A stretch of DNA of 64,000 nt, taken from contig NZ_RCST01000001.1 of the NCBI RefSeq assembly GCF_013141865.1, positions 4,898,001-4,962,000 on the forward strand. The letters are read 5' to 3'. A program made the translations under genes and the position numbers. This DNA comes from Methylomonas sp. ZR1. Lineage in GTDB: Bacteria; Pseudomonadota; Gammaproteobacteria; Methylococcales; Methylomonadaceae. Under the pieces are notes generated by a model. The model saw only the letters and a program-made list of their open reading frames with translations, searched no databases and had not been told where the DNA came from. Within the stretch, counting starts at the first letter, position 1; every line of letters begins with the position of its first letter. This document shows positions 55,976 to 64,000 of this stretch, in pieces.

Positions 55976-58549
55976 TTATTGGCTAAATGTCAATCCGTCA
56001 TTTGCGACATCGATTTTGATCGAGTCCCCAGGGATGAAGCGTCCTGACAAAATCTCATTAGCCAGCGGATTTTCCAATTGCCGTTGTATCGCCCGTTTCA
56101 AAGGCCGCGCGCCATAAACCGGATCGAAGCCGGCTTCGCCGAGTAAATCCAGCGCGGTTTCGCTAACCTCCATGCCAATGTCTTTTTCCTGCAGGCGACG
56201 GCGCAACAATTCGATCTGAATTTTACAGATGGCGCGGATTTGGCCCTGGCCGAGCGGATGGAAGACCACTGCTTCATCGACCCGATTGATGAATTCCGGC
56301 CGGAACTGCTGAGCTACAATCTCCATCACCGCATCTTTCATTTCGACATAGTTGTCTTCGCCCGCCAGTTCCTGGATCACGCTGGAGCCCAGGTTGGAGG
56401 TCATTACCACCACGGTGTTTTTAAAGTCGACGGTGCGACCCTGTCCATCCGTCAAACGGCCGTCGTCAAGCACTTGCAGCAATACGTTAAAGACGTCGTT
56501 ATGGGCTTTCTCGATTTCGTCAAGCAGGATGACCGAGTAGGGTTTCCGGCGCACGGCCTCAGTTAGGTAGCCGCCTTCTTCATAACCGACATAGCCGGGA
56601 GGTGCGCCGATCAAACGGGCCACGGAATGTTTCTCCATGAACTCCGACATGTCGATGCGCACCATTGCTTCCTCGGTGTCGAACATGAATTCCGCCAGTG
56701 CCTTGCACAATTCGGTTTTACCCACGCCGGTTGGGCCGAGGAACAGGAAGGAACCGTTGGGCCGGTTCGGATCGGACAGACCCGCGCGGGAGCGGCGAAT
56801 GGCGTTGCTGACGGCTTTCAGGGCTTCGGTTTGGCCGATTACCCGTTTGCCCAGCTCTTCTTCCATGCGCAGCAATTTTTCGCGCTCACCTTCCATCATT
56901 TTCGAGACTGGAATGCCGGTCCATTTCGAAACCACTTCGGCGATTTCTTCTTCCGTGACCTTGCTGCGCAGCAGGGTGGTTTCCTGCATTTCTGCTTGCG
57001 AAGCCAAGTCCAGTTCTTTCTCCAGTTTGGGTATGTCGCCGTATTGCAGCTCGGACATGCGCGCGTAATCCTGGCTGCGGCGGGCCGCTTCCAGTTCCAG
57101 GCGGGCATGTTCCAGGCGTTCCTTGATCGTTGCAGTGCCTTGCAATGCCGCTTTCTCGGCTTTCCAGATTTCTTCCAAATCGGAATATTCTTTTTCCAAG
57201 TCGGCGATTTCCACTTGCAGGATTTCCAGGCGCTTTTTTGAGGCCGCGTCGCTTTCGTTTTTCATGGCCTCGCGTTCGATTTTCAATTGAATCAAACGCC
57301 TGTCAAGTTTATCCATCGATTCCGGTTTGGAGTCCATTTCCATCCGGATCCGGCTGGCGGCTTCGTCGATCAAGTCGATGGCTTTGTCCGGCAATTGCCG
57401 ATCAGAAATATAGCGGTGCGACAGCATGGCGGCGGCAACGATGGCCGGGTCGGTGATGTCGACGCTGTGGTGGATTTCGTAACGTTCTTTCAAGCCGCGC
57501 AAGATGGCGATGGTGTCTTCGACGCTCGGTTCGTCGACCAGTACTTTTTGAAAACGGCGTTCCAATGCGGCGTCTTTCTCGATGTATTGCCGATATTCGT
57601 CCAGGGTAGTGGCGCCGACGCAATGCAGTTCGCCGCGAGCCAGCGCCGGTTTCAGCATATTGCCGGCATCCATCGCACCTTCGGCTTTGCCGGCGCCGAC
57701 CATGGTGTGCAGCTCGTCGATAAACAAGATGATCTGGCCTTCCTGTTTGGCAACGTCATTAAGTACGGCTTTCAGACGCTCCTCAAACTCGCCGCGAAAC
57801 TTGGCGCCGGCGATTAGCGCAGCCATATCTAGGGACAATAGCTGCTTACCTTTGATACCTTCCGGCACTTCGCCGTTAACGATGCGCTGCGCCAGACCCT
57901 CGACAATGGCAGTTTTACCGACGCCGGGTTCGCCGATCAATACCGGGTTGTTTTTGGTGCGGCGTTGTAAGACCTGGATGGTGCGGCGGATTTCGTCGTC
58001 GCGGCCGATCACTGGGTCGAGTTTGCCTTGCTCGGCACGTTCGGTCAGGTTGATGGTGTATTTTTTCAAGGCCTGGCGTTGATCTTCGGCGTTGGCATCG
58101 TTGACGTTCTGGCCGCCGCGCATGTTTTCGATGGCTTTTTCCACGGCCGAAGCGGTGACGCCTGCTTGCTTGAGGATTTTTTGTAAGGAGCCGCTGGCCT
58201 CCAGGGCTGCCAGCAAAAATAGTTCGCTGGAGATGAACGCATCTTTACGTTTCTGCGCCAGTTTGTCGGTCAGATTCAACATCCGCGACAATTCGTTGGA
58301 AATCTGCACATCGCCGCCGGCGCCGGAGACGCTGGCCAGACGATCAATCTCTTTGTTTAACTCATTGCGCAAGGCGTTGACCTGAATGCCAACCTGCATC
58401 AGTAACGGTTTGATACTGCCGCCTTCCTGATCGATCAACGCCAACATTACGTGCACCGGCTCGATGAACTGGTGGTCCTTGCCTAGGGCCATGCTTTGCG
58501 CGTCGCTGAGCGCCTGTTGAAATTTACTGGTTAATTTATCCATTCGCAT
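55976..58549 (-). CDS. clpB: ClpB disaggregase
   Basis: 857 residues, full length. N-domain ([23 protein letters not shown]), first AAA+ module with [18 protein letters not shown], a coiled-coil middle domain (about 410-525, LERRL-like helices rich in Glu/Lys), and a second AAA+ module with [14 protein letters not shown] and [12 protein letters not shown]. ClpB rescues aggregated proteins with DnaK. It has a sigma-32 promoter. MRMDKL is kept as the start because ClpB proteins usually begin MRxDxLT. Confidence 0.97.
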   Translation of the reverse strand: MRMDKLTSKFQQALSDAQSMALGKDHQFIEPVHVMLALIDQEGGSIKPLLMQVGIQVNALRNELNKEIDRLASVSGAGGDVQISNELSRMLNLTDKLAQKRKDAFISSELFLLAALEASGSLQKILKQAGVTASAVEKAIENMRGGQNVNDANAEDQRQALKKYTINLTERAEQGKLDPVIGRDDEIRRTIQVLQRRTKNNPVLIGEPGVGKTAIVEGLAQRIVNGEVPEGIKGKQLLSLDMAALIAGAKFRGEFEERLKAVLNDVAKQEGQIILFIDELHTMVGAGKAEGAMDAGNMLKPALARGELHCVGATTLDEYRQYIEKDAALERRFQKVLVDEPSVEDTIAILRGLKERYEIHHSVDITDPAIVAAAMLSHRYISDRQLPDKAIDLIDEAASRIRMEMDSKPESMDKLDRRLIQLKIEREAMKNESDAASKKRLEILQVEIADLEKEYSDLEEIWKAEKAALQGTATIKERLEHARLELEAARRSQDYARMSELQYGDIPKLEKELDLASQAEMQETTLLRSKVTEEEIAEVVSKWTGIPVSKMMEGEREKLLRMEEELGKRVIGQTEALKAVSNAIRRSRAGLSDPNRPNGSFLFLGPTGVGKTELCKALAEFMFDTEEAMVRIDMSEFMEKHSVARLIGAPPGYVGYEEGGYLTEAVRRKPYSVILLDEIEKAHNDVFNVLLQVLDDGRLTDGQGRTVDFKNTVVVMTSNLGSSVIQELAGEDNYVEMKDAVMEIVAQQFRPEFINRVDEAVVFHPLGQGQIRAICKIQIELLRRRLQEKDIGMEVSETALDLLGEAGFDPVYGARPLKRAIQRQLENPLANEILSGRFIPGDSIKIDVANDGLTFSQ

Positions 58550-58589
58550 GCTGCGTACCTCATTTGGGATATAAATTGTGTTGCCGCAG

Positions 58590-58618
58590 AGATGGGGCGC
58601 TACGTAACGCTTTTCAAG
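58590..58618 (-). promoter_or_regulatory. sigma-32 heat-shock promoter of clpB
   Basis: On the minus strand: CTTGAAA (58618-58612), 14 bases, CCCCATCT (58597-58590). This is an exact match to the gammaproteobacterial heat-shock consensus CTTGAAA-N11-16-CCCCATNT and lies about 40-70 nt before the clpB ATG. Confidence 0.88.
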
Positions 58619-58841
58619 CGAGGGCTGGTGGATAATTCCACTATTTTTCGGGTGAAATTATTGCTACTGATTGGTGGCTTGAGATGGACATCGTTGGTAG
58701 CCTTGATAAATGATTCAAAGTACAATGCTCGCGCTCAGATAACAGATGTTGAGGGATTATGGCCTTTGCTAGTCAGCAGGTCCGGTTGTCAATATTGTCG
58801 GTCTGCGTAACCATTAGTTTTATTTTGTAGGAGTTTTAGAA

Positions 58842-59045
58842 ATGGCAACAGGCACTGTAAAGTGGTTCAACAACACCAAAGGGTTTGGATTTATCGAGCC
58901 TTCCGAAGGCAAGGAAGATGTGTTTGTGCATCATTCCGTAATTAAGGGCGAAGGTTTTAAAACCTTGTCTCCAGGCCAGTCGGTTCAGTTCGATATCGAA
59001 TCCGGTCCTAAAGGTTTGACTGCCGCGAACGTCCTGCCCAGATAA
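58842..59045 (+). CDS. cold-shock family protein
   Basis: 67 residues, an OB-fold nucleic-acid binding protein: [20 protein letters not shown] (RNP1 region KGFGFIEP) and [14 protein letters not shown] (RNP2). It should act as an RNA chaperone. GTAGGAG about 10 nt upstream of ATG 58842. It has its own terminator. Confidence 0.97.
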   Translation: MATGTVKWFNNTKGFGFIEPSEGKEDVFVHHSVIKGEGFKTLSPGQSVQFDIESGPKGLTAANVLPR

Positions 59046-59066
59046 GCGTTAACGGTTACGGGTAAA

Positions 59067-59095
59067 AAGGCTCTTGCTTGCAAGGGCCTTTTTTA
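59067..59095 (+). terminator. cold-shock gene terminator
   Basis: AAGGCTCTTGC / GCAAGGGCCTT stem, TT loop, followed by TTTT; 20 nt after the stop. Confidence 0.85.
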
Positions 59096-59181
59096 TGCCT
59101 GCTACAAAATGGATTTTTCGGTCGAGGACAATATAACCAAGCTATAATGCAGCCATCCCTTCCAAACCGGCGTAACTGACT

Positions 59182-60105
59182 ATGGCACGCGAATTTTCTT
59201 CTTTAAAACAAATGGATACCCCAGTCAAAGTGCTGTTTACCGGCTATTTGACTACCGTGGCGGTTGGCTATCTGATGGCTTTGATCCAAATTCTGTTTAC
59301 TCATGGTATGGCTGACGGCAAGTTTGGCCTGTCGATAGACGACATTGTTTACAGTTATTACGGCAATCGTTCGGGAACCGTGCTGGAAACCAAGCTGAAC
59401 GGGTCCATGAAGGAGAATGCATCCGAACAGGAACGGTTCGCCATTATCCAATGGGTACGCGATGGTGCCGACAAGGACGATTTTATCGACGATGGTATCG
59501 AAAAAATCATTCAGGAACGGTGTGTGATGTGTCACAACAAAGACGCACCGGTCCCGGATTTGAGCGATTTTAAAGTGTTGAAGGAATTGACCAAGGAAGA
59601 CGAAGGCGCGACCTTCAGTTCGCTGACGCGGGTGTCACATATTCACTTGTTCGGCATCAGTTTTATTTTCATGTTTGTCGGCTTGATTTTCAGTTTTTCG
59701 GAAACCAGTACCATCAAGTACAAATGTATTGCGATCGGTATGCCCTATATGTTTTTGCTGGTGGATATTTTGTCGTGGTGGTTGACGAAGCTGAACCCGA
59801 TGTTCGCCTGGCTAGTGATTGTGGCGGGCGGCGGTATGGCGGTGTCGTTTGCGTTTATGTGGACGGTGTCCGTCGCGGAAATGTGGCTGTTTGACAGGGT
59901 ATTCCTGGACGCTGACGGTCAGCCCAGAGTGCAGTGGAGCACAATAGTAGAAGCCAAGTTTAAGCAGGTTGGCGGAGAGGCGGCGGCGAAAAAATTAGCT
60001 GAGTTACTGAAGCAAGTCGGTGTTTACGGCTGGTCGAAATTTCAGAGCCAAGGCCTGCCATTTCTGAAAGATATCTACGTAAAAATAGTCAAGAAAGACA
60101 AATAG
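59182..60105 (+). CDS. membrane protein with one c-type heme motif
   Basis: 307 residues. One helix at about 15-40, then an exported-looking soluble loop with the heme motif CVMCH (C114, C117, H118) and the family-like YYGNRSGTVLETKLNGSM, followed by three hydrophobic helices (about 153-173, 180-199, 205-230) and a basic cytoplasmic tail. It looks like a membrane-bound monoheme cytochrome; the partner is unknown. I recall similar methanotroph proteins being annotated loosely, so database names should not be trusted. ATG 59182. Confidence 0.72.
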   Translation: MAREFSSLKQMDTPVKVLFTGYLTTVAVGYLMALIQILFTHGMADGKFGLSIDDIVYSYYGNRSGTVLETKLNGSMKENASEQERFAIIQWVRDGADKDDFIDDGIEKIIQERCVMCHNKDAPVPDLSDFKVLKELTKEDEGATFSSLTRVSHIHLFGISFIFMFVGLIFSFSETSTIKYKCIAIGMPYMFLLVDILSWWLTKLNPMFAWLVIVAGGGMAVSFAFMWTVSVAEMWLFDRVFLDADGQPRVQWSTIVEAKFKQVGGEAAAKKLAELLKQVGVYGWSKFQSQGLPFLKDIYVKIVKKDK

Positions 60106-60217
60106 TTACGTAAGTGTGACTGGGTATGCAAAACACTGTAGAGAAGTTAAAGTTCCGTGCTTGGCAAGCCGATAACCGGAGCGGTATGATGCAATCTCGA
60201 TTTGCAGGAGGTGTACC

Positions 60218-60472
60218 ATGATTAGCAATGTAATGAATAGCGCAACCAGTCTGATCAGTAATGCTCAGCAAAAAGCCAGTACCGCCGCGCAAACGATTGC
60301 AAATTTGCCGGTGCAAGCTCAGGAAGTCGGCGGCTCAAAAGATGTCGGTTCGGCTGACTTATTCAAGCCGGTGCTGAGCTTGAAAGAAGCTGAGCTTGAA
60401 ACTTCGGCTGGTGCCAAAATGATCAAGGTTCATGAAAAAACGCTCGGATCTCTTCTCGACGTGACGGCCTAA
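60218..60472 (+). CDS. small hypothetical protein
   Basis: 84 residues, not recognised. The N-terminal half is Ala/Ser/Gln-rich and helical (TSLISNAQQKASTAAQTIANL), the C-terminal half is charged and ends in KVHEKTLGSLLDVTA. No cysteine, no signal peptide. A very strong ribosome site (AGGAGGTG, 8 nt before ATG 60218) supports it as a real and probably well-translated gene. The 3' end overlaps the convergent radical SAM gene by 4 nt. Confidence 0.75.
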   Translation: MISNVMNSATSLISNAQQKASTAAQTIANLPVQAQEVGGSKDVGSADLFKPVLSLKEAELETSAGAKMIKVHEKTLGSLLDVTA

Positions 60473-61338
60473 TGGCTAACGCTGACATCATAGCCCAGCG
60501 CTTTGATGTCAGCGGCAAACGCATTCATTTCTTCAACACTCATTCTTTCCAGTTCGTCCGCTTCCATTTGAAACGATTGCCTGGCCACGCTGTAAAGCAT
60601 AATTTCTTGCAGTTTAATCTGGTCAAACTGTAATTCCTGCAAAAGCGCTAAATAAGCCTGTTTTTCGCTGTCAGACCACGCTTGCCGATAATGCAACATG
60701 CAGGTTTGTAGTTTGGTTGGACAAAGGCTGGCGGCAATTTCTAGACGTTCCAATAACTTTTGCTGACTTTGGCCCGTGCTGTTGATCAACTTGCGGCCCT
60801 GTTCGGTCGCGCTATCCAGCTTGAACCATAATTCGCCGTTGTGTCTGCTCAATTCCGCCAAGCCCGCTTGCACTGTCGATTGGTGTATCAAGCTGCCATT
60901 GCTGATCAATACAAATTTGCTGGCTGGAAATACGCCGGATTCCGTGGCGATCTTGCCGATCAGATGCACGGCTTTATCAAAATCTATTAAGCTGGTCGGT
61001 TCGCCGTTGCCGGAAATGGCGATATCCTTGATAACGCGGTGATCGATTTCGACGTTAAATTGCTCAAAAAAATCGCCGTGTTGCACGTAATTTAAAAAGA
61101 AGCGCAGTTCCTGCTCCAGTAAGGCAAAATCCATTTTCGGCGCATTACCGCGCTGTAACTGCGGTACTTGGCAGTAAATACAGCGCCAGTTGCAGGCATT
61201 GTTCGGATTGAAATTGACACCTATCGATAAACCACCCGCACGGCGGGAGATGACCGGGTAAACATATTTCAGGCCAGCGACATTACGGTTGTGATTGGTG
61301 GTGGTGAGTATCGGTTTCACTTGAAATGCGCCGCGCAA
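60469..61338 (-). CDS. radical SAM protein near the fhc genes
   Basis: 289 residues with the radical SAM motif CNWRCIYC (CxxxCxxC) near residues 49-56, preceded by GGLSIGVNFNP. GNGEPTSL (the GGE-like SAM motif) follows. It cleaves SAM to a 5'-deoxyadenosyl radical; the substrate is unknown. It lies 27 nt downstream of fhcC on the same strand, so a role in the C1-transfer pathway or its cofactors is likely by context. ATG 61338. Confidence 0.85.
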   Translation of the reverse strand: MRGAFQVKPILTTTNHNRNVAGLKYVYPVISRRAGGLSIGVNFNPNNACNWRCIYCQVPQLQRGNAPKMDFALLEQELRFFLNYVQHGDFFEQFNVEIDHRVIKDIAISGNGEPTSLIDFDKAVHLIGKIATESGVFPASKFVLISNGSLIHQSTVQAGLAELSRHNGELWFKLDSATEQGRKLINSTGQSQQKLLERLEIAASLCPTKLQTCMLHYRQAWSDSEKQAYLALLQELQFDQIKLQEIMLYSVARQSFQMEADELERMSVEEMNAFAADIKALGYDVSVSH

Positions 61339-61365
61339 ACCGTAACTGGTTTACGCGGCCATGAG

Positions 61366-62178
61366 TTAGATTCGGACCAGCACTTCGCCGCGTCCGGTTT
61401 CCGCCATATCGCCGCCGTAACGCTGCACGCGGTTAAACGCCGCACCACTGTCGGCAAAACGGGAGTTGAAGGATTTGAACGATGCGAACAATATAGGCAG
61501 GAAGGCCAGGGTATGTGAGCCGCAGTCGTTAAAGGTCGCGGATAATTGCGGCTGATTCCATAGCAACAAAGTGCCGCGCCGCATCGCATAGCCCAGATAG
61601 CGGCCGGTGTTACCCATCACCGCGATAGTGCCTGCCAGCATGCGCGAGCCGCAATAATCGCCGGCATTGCCTTCGATCAAAATCTGGCCTCGGCGCATAT
61701 GGTCACCGGCACGCTGGCCGACATTACCTTTCACTAACACCGTACCGCCTTTCATGCCTTGCTTGTTACCGGGTAGGGCCCCGCCCAGAAAATCGCCGGC
61801 ATCGCCTTCGATTTGAATCAAGCCGTTTTTCATTTCACATGCAGCATACAGGCCTGCATCGCCACTGACGTTGATCGTGCCGGATTTCAGTTGCATGCCC
61901 AGATAAGCGCCGGTATCGCCTTGTACGCTGATGCTGCCGCCGTCCAACTCCTTGCCAATGAAGTCCAGCTTGTTATTGCTATAGGCGATAATGATTTCTT
62001 GGGTGTTCATGCCGGTGATGTAGAACAGTTCATCAACCCGTAACCGGCGTTTGCCGTTCTGTAGTTCGATGGCGCCAATGGCATCGACGTCCAAACCTTG
62101 CAGCTTTTGACAAACCAGCGGCGACATGTCGATACGCTGGTCAGTTGGCTGTTTCAGGGTAAAGGTTAACGCGCTCAT
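61366..62178 (-). CDS. fhcC: FhcC, formyltransferase/hydrolase complex subunit C
   Basis: 270 residues. The body has regular G-rich repeats of about 19 residues (ISVQGDTGAYLGMQLKSGTI, INVSGDAGLYAACEMKNG, IEGDAGDFLGGALPGNK, VKGNVGQRAGDHMRRG), the right-handed beta-helix of formylmethanofuran dehydrogenase subunit C. With FhcA, B and D it forms the complex that turns formyl-H4MPT into formate. ATG 62178 overlaps the ftr stop; the longer frame lies within ftr and is rejected. Confidence 0.94.
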   Translation of the reverse strand: MSALTFTLKQPTDQRIDMSPLVCQKLQGLDVDAIGAIELQNGKRRLRVDELFYITGMNTQEIIIAYSNNKLDFIGKELDGGSISVQGDTGAYLGMQLKSGTINVSGDAGLYAACEMKNGLIQIEGDAGDFLGGALPGNKQGMKGGTVLVKGNVGQRAGDHMRRGQILIEGNAGDYCGSRMLAGTIAVMGNTGRYLGYAMRRGTLLLWNQPQLSATFNDCGSHTLAFLPILFASFKSFNSRFADSGAAFNRVQRYGGDMAETGRGEVLVRI

Positions 62179-63071
62179 GCCATGATCTCCTGCAAATGAA
62201 AGTGGAACGGGCCCAATTTGCCGCCGTAATTGCCGGCACTGATACGCTTGATGCCGTTGGCCGCGCCCAGATCGCAAACTGCTTGAATGCCCACGCGCAT
62301 GGCTTTATCTATGTCTTCCTTACTCAAACCGTCGATGACAATTTCCATCACCGATTCGATTTCGGGTGACAAATCGGTTTTGGTCACGCCTTTTAAAGTC
62401 GGGCAAAAAGCATCGTTTGTTGATGCGCCCAATGACGCGTATTTTGAGCCAACTTTGGAGCCCGAGCGCACCACGCCGCCGGGGAAGGGCATAATCACAT
62501 TGGGGATTTTGCGCATTTCTTCAATCGCCGCCTCGCAGGCCGCCAAGGCTTGTGGTTGCGATTCCGCCAATACCAGAAAATTGCCGCCGCCGACCGCGTC
62601 CACCATGCCGGTGGTGGCTTCGGTGAGAAACTCGCCGTCCATGACTGGTACCCGCCAGTAACGCTTGCCGCCGATTTTCTTGGCGATTTGGAAGCCGTCG
62701 CCGAAGTAGCGTAGGTTTTTACCCAACGGAATCGGTTTGCCGCCTCCGATGCCGGCAAATAAGGCTGAAGTCGGTGAAGTTAATACGCATTGCCCGGCGC
62801 GGGTTTCCAATTGCTTGGCCAAGCCTTTACCGCCCATCGCATAAATCATGATGGCCACGCCTGGGCGTCCGTCCGGAGTCTCGTCTGGACTCAATATCCG
62901 TTCGATGCCAGCCTCGCAGCCGCAGGCAATTACCGAAGTCGCAAAGCCGGTCATCGCTTGTGCGGAAATCATCGCCCATTTTTCGTTTTGGGCGGTGATG
63001 ATAGCCCGCGTGGCCTTCATCGGAAACGCTTCCGCAAAGGTTTTGTCGATGGTTACGCCGTTAATGATCAT
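62175..63071 (-). CDS. ftr: FhcD, formylmethanofuran:H4MPT formyltransferase
   Basis: 298 residues. The N-terminus MIINGVTIDKTFAEAFPMKATRAIITA and the middle FATSVIACGCEAGIER are characteristic of Ftr; RRISAGNYGGKLGPFHFHL closes the protein. It transfers the formyl group between tetrahydromethanopterin and a methanofuran-like cofactor, part of formaldehyde oxidation in methylotrophs. It overlaps fhcC and fhcA by 4 nt each. Confidence 0.96.
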   Translation of the reverse strand: MIINGVTIDKTFAEAFPMKATRAIITAQNEKWAMISAQAMTGFATSVIACGCEAGIERILSPDETPDGRPGVAIMIYAMGGKGLAKQLETRAGQCVLTSPTSALFAGIGGGKPIPLGKNLRYFGDGFQIAKKIGGKRYWRVPVMDGEFLTEATTGMVDAVGGGNFLVLAESQPQALAACEAAIEEMRKIPNVIMPFPGGVVRSGSKVGSKYASLGASTNDAFCPTLKGVTKTDLSPEIESVMEIVIDGLSKEDIDKAMRVGIQAVCDLGAANGIKRISAGNYGGKLGPFHFHLQEIMA

Positions 63072-64000
63072 GCTGCACCTCGCAACGGATGTGCCGTCAA
63101 ACTGCCGCGCCCGTCTTCGCTAATTTCGTCGTCGCTGATTTTAAAGTTGCCGAGTTTCATGGTCAGGTATTTGTCGAAATAAGGTTTGAGGTCTTTTTCG
63201 ATGGATAGATCGTAGTCCGGTTTGACGATATGGGTCGTGCCCCAGGTGACTTTCACCACCTCGCCGTCTTTAACGACCAGTTCGCCGTCCTTGAACACGT
63301 AATCGGGTTTGGTGAACATGGTCTGGCGGTCCGAGTTTTCAGTGTAAACGGTGATGTCGGCCCAGTTGCCTGCACTCAAGGCGCCACGATCTTTTAGGCC
63401 GATGATGCGGGCCGCGCCGGCGCGGGTCATGATGGCGATTTCGTTTAACGTGTATTCGCGCTCGATCGAGGCTAGCGTGGTCATTTTTTGCGCTTCCGGA
63501 TGGATGGTCGCCAGCATGTCGTTGCGGAAGCTGCGGTCCATCAATAGGCGGATCAAATGCGGGTAGCTGGTGAATGGCGCGCCGTTCGGGTGGTCGGTGG
63601 TCAGGAAGATTCGCCAAGGGTCTTCGACCAACAGGAAGATTTCCAAACCGATGGCCCATTGCAAGGCGTTGACGAAGTTTTGGTCCTTGTATTTAAACGG
63701 CACCACGCCGCAGCCGGCGTCGCATTCGATGTCCATGCACACCCATTTATTCGGGCTGGCGAAACGGTGGTTGGCGTGTTGGCGCATGTTATCGCCGGAG
63801 GCGGTCACTGTTTGACCGAACAGAATCTGGCCGACGTCGGCGGTGATATTTTTGTTGTTGTTGATCGCTTCGGCAATTTGCGCAGCGCCGGACGAGAATT
63901 TGAAATCGCCTTCGGTGCCGTAGCTGTGGAATTGAATATGCGTCAAGTGCATTGGTAAACCGTCGATGCCTTGAATGGTGTTCAAAGTGGTTTCCAGGTT
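63068..64000 (-). CDS. fhcA: FhcA, formyltransferase/hydrolase complex subunit A (C-terminal part)
   Basis: The visible 310 residues are the C-terminal half of an amidohydrolase-like subunit that releases formate. Motifs include HLTHIQFHSYG, a metal-region histidine in MRQHANHRF, FLTTDHPNGAPFTSYPHLIRLLMD, ALSAGNWADITVY and a hydrophobic KPDYVFKDGELVVKDGE. The gene continues beyond the window; ATG 63985 is internal. Confidence 0.94.
   Translation of the reverse strand, partial: NLETTLNTIQGIDGLPMHLTHIQFHSYGTEGDFKFSSGAAQIAEAINNNKNITADVGQILFGQTVTASGDNMRQHANHRFASPNKWVCMDIECDAGCGVVPFKYKDQNFVNALQWAIGLEIFLLVEDPWRIFLTTDHPNGAPFTSYPHLIRLLMDRSFRNDMLATIHPEAQKMTTLASIEREYTLNEIAIMTRAGAARIIGLKDRGALSAGNWADITVYTENSDRQTMFTKPDYVFKDGELVVKDGEVVKVTWGTTHIVKPDYDLSIEKDLKPYFDKYLTMKLGNFKISDDEISEDGRGSLTAHPLRGAA

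Overview
The window looks like chromosome from a gammaproteobacterial methanotroph or methylotroph of the Methylococcales (Methylomonas-like). This is inferred, not proven. Support comes from the tetrahydromethanopterin-linked C1 genes at the right edge (fhcA, fhcD/ftr, fhcC), a full [NiFe]-hydrogenase locus, at least six secreted proteins with VPxPA/PEP-type C-terminal sorting signals, and moderate GC content with AT-richer accessory patches.

Layout. 1-2.3 kb: the end of msrP, then msrQ (periplasmic methionine-sulfoxide repair), a DEDDh exonuclease and small unknowns. 2.6-22.7 kb: a hup/hyp locus in the order hupS-hupL-small membrane protein-hupC-hupD-hupF-hupG-[ccdAB, inverted repeat, ankyrin lipoprotein, inverted repeat]-hupH-hupI-hupJ-hupK-hypA-hypB-[antitoxin plus broken toxin]-hypC-hypD-[cytochrome c, vapBC, AT-rich membrane protein]-hypE-hypF. 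HupS has the six-cysteine proximal-cluster signature of O2-tolerant uptake hydrogenases. The remaining genes provide the heme b electron acceptor, endopeptidase, Fe-protecting chaperones, rubredoxin and Fe(CN)2CO/Ni insertion. Three accessory blocks, each carrying a toxin-antitoxin module or remnant, interrupt this otherwise canonical order. HypF carries an in-frame insert that appears to be a repeat element.

22.7-24.7 kb: a two-gene Septu-like (PtuA/PtuB) defence module ending convergently inside the hypF 3' end. 24.8-27.9 kb: an orphan heavy-metal RND pump. 28-34 kb: VPxPA/PEP-CTERM secreted proteins, an HD/HD-GYP protein and a LamG-like secreted protein. 34.3-36.8 kb: dnaB-alr. Directly after alr lies a 1.38-kb segment bounded by GGCGTTAAA repeats and ending in a well-folded attC-like site. 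It holds two unrecognised genes with TTG starts and looks like a lone integron gene cassette.

38.3-60.1 kb is mostly housekeeping: a DUF2797 protein, ppa, a GGDEF cyclase, a lytic transglycosylase, coaBC-dut-algC-argB, a DUF4124 protein, yggT-proC, murJ, rpsT, an oxidoreductase, an ankyrin protein, a choice-of-anchor A protein, clpB with a textbook sigma-32 promoter, a cold-shock protein and a membrane protein with one c-type heme motif. 60.2-64 kb: a small unknown, a radical SAM protein, and fhcC-ftr-fhcA (minus strand, fhcA cut by the window edge).

No rRNA, tRNA, CRISPR array or recognisable transposase gene was found.
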